A stretch of 64,000 nt of DNA from Syngnathus acus (taxonomy: Eukaryota; Chordata; Actinopteri; Syngnathiformes; Syngnathidae): contig NC_051107.1 of assembly GCF_901709675.1 (NCBI RefSeq), forward strand, positions 2,349,501 to 2,413,500. Direction: 5' to 3'. The notes beneath the pieces were generated by a model. That model made no database searches. It worked only from the letters and a program-made list of their open reading frames with translations, and was not told the DNA's origin. This document shows, piece by piece, positions 60,288-64,000 of this stretch. Each line of letters starts with the position of its first letter. Positions within the stretch are counted from its first letter, which is position 1. Made by a program: the position numbers and the translations under genes.

Positions 60288-61446
60288 TCAAGACAGGAAA
60301 TCCATGACACAAAGTTCGTTTAACAAATTCTTTATAGACTTGTAACATGTAAAAAATGATTACCATAGCTCTGTAGCTAAACCCTGGTATGTAATAAATA
60401 AAGTATCATTTAATTGTTTTCCCTCCAATTCTCTCCACATTAGTAACACCAGTTTCTCAAATAACAAAAAGAAAAATGCATTCAATAATTGTTCGGTGTT
60501 GCTGTGTTCTTCCCTTGTAAAAATAGCAAAATATTCAACTAACACACAGTATAAACGTCACAACCATAAAAGAGTTCTTTTTCATGCATAATTATGTTAA
60601 TAGTGTTATATTGTTTTTCTCACTGAAATTCAGTGAATGCAATATTTTGGCAGTGGTGTAGAATGGCACTGCATCAAAATGATCTGTTTCTTATACTTTC
60701 CCAGATGCGCGTGTGACGATAATCATTGGGACTTTAACTTATCACATTGTGGCTAAATAACGCAATTGGAATATTAGATTTAAGCAGGATGTGATTTGAT
60801 GACAGGCTTTCCAGTTTTTTACTGTACATGGCAAATGTTACCCTTCAAGACACACGTATAGAAGGAAGAAATGCGCTCACAGTATTTTGTAGCTGAATGA
60901 CTCACATTTTCACACGTATACACAAAAAAATAATTCCCTGGGAGATTCAGTAAACATTGTAACTTCCAAGGAACACGCATTAGAATGTTCACTAGTTTGG
61001 CATATTGGGGTCAAATTTTAGAACGACATTAGGTCAAATCAACTTCACCGTTAAACACATTTTAAATTCATGGAGAAATTCCACCTAAATGTTTCTTTTT
61101 GTGAGACATGTCCAACTTTTCAGTTTTAGCTATTTACACTTTGGTATATTTTAATGAAGTGGTTCCTTGGAAAGCAATCATTGGAATACTGTAAAACTGT
61201 TATTGGAATATTAATCATCATCAGCAGTTGCGTGCGGTCCGCCGAGATTCCTGGTGCGTTGATTCATCGCGCTCAGTCGTGTTGGTAAGTGGCATTTCCT
61301 CCAGCCTACGGCCACGTCTTTTGTGGACCGAGAACAAGCGTCCCTCTTATGCTCCTCACTGAGCTCATCCGTCCGTCCGTATCTCCTCGACGCTCCTGTC
61401 TTCCCTTTCTGTGTGTGTCGATGACGAATCCTCTCCCCACACATCC

Positions 61447-63942
61447 TCATGATTGGGTTTGACTCAGTGAATGAGGCATTAGAAAGTTCAGTGCTCTTCG
61501 CTGCGACCGAGAAGAAGAAGAAGAAGCGATACATCACGGCTGGAGCGGAACACACAATGGAGGGATTCACAGGCCAGTCTGGCCGTGGCTATCTTTGCCA
61601 TCTGCTGCAAGCTTTGATACACAAAGTGGGACCCTTGTTGAACCGCAAGCGCAGTGTTGTTTGCGACCGGCGGCTTTGCCATCTGCGACCGATCATCGCA
61701 ATGTCAACAACAAGTGCACGAGTGGCTCGGATGAATCGCTTTCTACGTGTTTATATGCTGAGAAGGCATTAAGATAAATAACTGGACATGTGTAATCATA
61801 ATCTAATGGCTATATGTGGGAAGGGGGTATCGGGACGCCTATATAATATGCTAAAAGTATTGATCATTGATATCGAAAGCAAGTCCTACGTAGGGGTCGA
61901 ACGATTTAAGATGTTTCGTCCAAAGTCGATTCGAACCCGATTGTCAACATTAATATCGAGAATAGTAAGGGTTGAAAGACTTCAAATAGTTAGCAGTCGA
62001 TTATAACGTGCTAACAATTGAGTCGTAGTCAATTAATGGGTGACCTCATTAAGCAAGTCCGAAGCAGGTGTTGTACGAAGATTTAGCCATTTGTCGACTT
62101 TACGTAGCTGACTAGTGGACTCATCGTTTGGGAACGTCGAATCAACTTGCAGTTTATCTCAAGTCACCTTACTGTTACAGTATTTGGTCTTCATAACACG
62201 AGAAGACTAATAAGGTCATGATTGGCTATTGCTAGCCAATTTTGTGAGTGTCTTGAGTCAACTCTTGAGTCAAGTCACAAGCTATCAGAGCGGTGACTCA
62301 AGTCCATGTCACAATGACTCGAGTCATTCAGCAAATCTGGAGATCCATTCGTCCGGAAGAGGATCCAGTCCAGGCCTTCTCCCGATTTCATTTTTCAATG
62401 CTCCAGAATTCATTCGGGATTCAAGGCTTAATCCACATATGACGCTCTGGCCTCAGTTCACGTCAGAGTGAGCCGTCTGAGCTTCTCCCATATGGAACCT
62501 TCTCATCCTTATTTTTATTCTTCATCTTATTTCATGCCCGGCGACCACGTCCTCCTCCGGGAGAGCATCAGCGGTGTCGTGGGCGAGCTTTTGAAGCGGG
62601 ATGGAGACGACGGACACGCTTGGAACGATGCCACGAGGTGCCATTTCGATCTCCTCAACTGGGCGTGCCGGGAAATGTCTCGTAGATGCGATCTGAAGAA
62701 AATTTGTTTAATCACCAGGCGGACATCATTAGGTGAGCTAATAGGGGAGCCTCAAAGCACTGCTCAATATTTAATGAGCGCTTGTTAACAGGAATTTCCT
62801 TTCAGGAAGTGCTCGCTAAAACGAGTACATCATCATTCGGGCTTTATTGGAGTGGCCCTTGGAGATTTCATATAATGGGATTTTTTTTTTCTTCTAGATT
62901 GGTGCGGCTTGGACTTCATTACAAATAGCTATAATAATATTCTATTTAGCTCCAAGATGTATTGGTAATAATTAAATTAAGCTCCAGTATGAATTAAATT
63001 ATATTAAAAATGCCGTCATACACAAACTCATACACAAAATGGCGTCCGGCAGGAAATTGTGCAGTGTCGAACACACCGGGAGAAATATTAAGTACGTCAC
63101 AAAAACTAGTTTTACCTTTTAAAAATGTTTGCAAGGCAATAATCTTGTTTGCATAATGTTAATGTGTTCCAATCCACTCTGGAAAGAAGCTACCAGAAAA
63201 ATAATCGTGCAAATCTTGCTGTGAGGTGTTTACATGGTGCTCATGTGATTAAATAAGTCACAATTACTTACCCGCCATATGATGAGAATGACGCAAGCCG
63301 TTACAGGAATAAAAACCAGAAGCAACGGCGTTCTTTTCCACCATCTGTAATCCTGACCTTCCTTTTGACCCCCTGTAAGAAGGACAATATTTGTAATCAA
63401 TTCTCCTTCACTCTCCTTCACTACCATTGATGGATAAAATCGCCAAAGATCAATATTACTATTAGAGTTAAATATTGAACCGATTTGAGCATACATTTAT
63501 AATGGTAACAAATATCTTGAATGCATAGTACAAATATAAATAACTAATATTCATAGTACTGGAATACAATTTTAGCTAGCTAGCTAGCAAAAATATGGAA
63601 TTAGCCTGTCTGATTGTTGCTAAGAAAATTCTTAAGGCTCAATCATAAATGACAAAAAGTGTGTGTGAATATCAAATCAAGGTCGTTGAAAAATATTACA
63701 GGTCGGAACAAATTTGTTAATATACATTTATGGATTTGAATAATCCACGTTCAAATTTTGGACACATCCATTGCAAATTTACCTGGTGCATTTGCCGTAT
63801 TGAGACAAGGTGGCGGCTTGCAGGAGAAGCTGGATGCTTCATGAGCCGCAACGTGGAGGAGCTCCTCGATGTAGTTGAAATAAAGCTCATTCTTAAATCT
63901 TCCCTCCTGGTAGTGACACTGGAAGACTTGCATCGCTGTTTC
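61447..63942 (-). CDS. Membrane-anchored cytokine, FLT3-ligand-like (partial)
   Basis: Last three coding exons of a gene whose 5' part lies beyond the window: 63783-63942, 63272-63372 and a proposed terminal exon 61447-61500. All joins are GT-AG and the frame closes. The first exon encodes the end of an extracellular domain with a CHYQEGRFKNELYFNYIEEL helix and a closing FSCKPPPCLN. Its CxYQ...FNxIxxLL...FSC...C spacing resembles the last helix of FLT3LG (CAFQ...NISRLL...FSRC...C). The second exon holds a juxtamembrane RWWKR and one hydrophobic segment (TPLLLVFIPVTACVILII). The tail is short (WRRRALNFLMPHSLSQTQS). KITLG and CSF1 fit less well. The membrane topology is solid, the family call tentative, and the terminal exon unproven across a 1.77-kb intron. 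Confidence 0.45.
62221..62328. repeat. Palindrome-rich GACTCAAGTC-type repeat
   Basis: Begins with a perfect 8-bp inverted repeat (ATTGGCTA, TTGC, TAGCCAAT at 62221-62240). Degenerate copies of GAGTCAAGTC/GACTCAAGTC/GACTCGAGTC in both orientations follow. Lies in the last intron of the rightmost gene. It looks like a decayed short tandem or foldback element. Confidence 0.5.
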
Positions 63943-64000
63943 CTGGACGGGGAACGTTTAATGACTTCCCCGTACGGAACGATCAATTACGTGACGGCTT

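Noticed and set aside
62468-62788. 106-codon plus-strand open frame
   Set aside because: Lies in the last intron of the cytokine-like gene. No recognised family and no matching splice partners on the plus strand, so I treat it as chance.
61447-63942. Assignment of the rightmost gene to KITLG because most neighbours map to human chromosome 12
   Set aside because: The cysteine spacing, the membrane segment and the short tail do not match KIT ligand. The resemblance to FLT3LG is better though still weak.
1-64000. tRNA, rRNA, CRISPR or prokaryotic operon features
   Set aside because: None seen. The gene structure is clearly vertebrate and no cloverleaf with A and B boxes was recognised on reading.

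Overview
The window looks like nuclear DNA from a compact ray-finned fish genome. I infer this from intron-rich vertebrate genes with short introns, 2-6 kb intergenic gaps rich in AT and homopolymers, and degenerate fish-type transposon fragments. A percomorph is likely; I cannot fix the species. All ten protein genes I can support lie on the minus strand, so transcription runs from right to left. Nine are complete in coding sequence and one runs off the right edge. I rebuilt each gene exon by exon by joining splice sites to one open frame. Every complete model gives an intact protein close to the family's usual length.

Layout from left to right: non-coding DNA downstream of rassf8 (1-4590); rassf8 (4591-8666) with probable non-coding 5' exons up to about 13.6 kb; pkp2 (16189-21058); nudt4 (24187-29537); ube2n (34084-35556); mrpl42 (36099-36955); pwp1 (37632-40342); ano6 (41287-48428); ints13 (49415-53875); a gene joining a TINF2-like N-terminal domain to eleven C2H2 zinc fingers (56366-59967); and the 3' part of a single-pass membrane protein resembling FLT3 ligand (61447-63942, continuing past the window).

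The first eight genes do unrelated jobs: RAS-association adaptor, desmosome plaque, diphosphoinositol phosphatase, K63 ubiquitin E2, mitoribosome subunit, ribosome-biogenesis WD protein, lipid scramblase and Integrator subunit. Their human counterparts all lie on chromosome 12, scattered over both arms. The block therefore looks like an ancestral vertebrate linkage group with internally reshuffled order.

The observations most worth following are the TINF2-domain/zinc-finger fusion gene; a three-copy foldback repeat family, one copy of which forms a long inverted repeat 75 bp beyond that gene's stop codon; a rassf8 intron that keeps frame only as a GC-AG intron; a lengthened C-terminus on ube2n; and the FLT3LG-like gene at the right edge.
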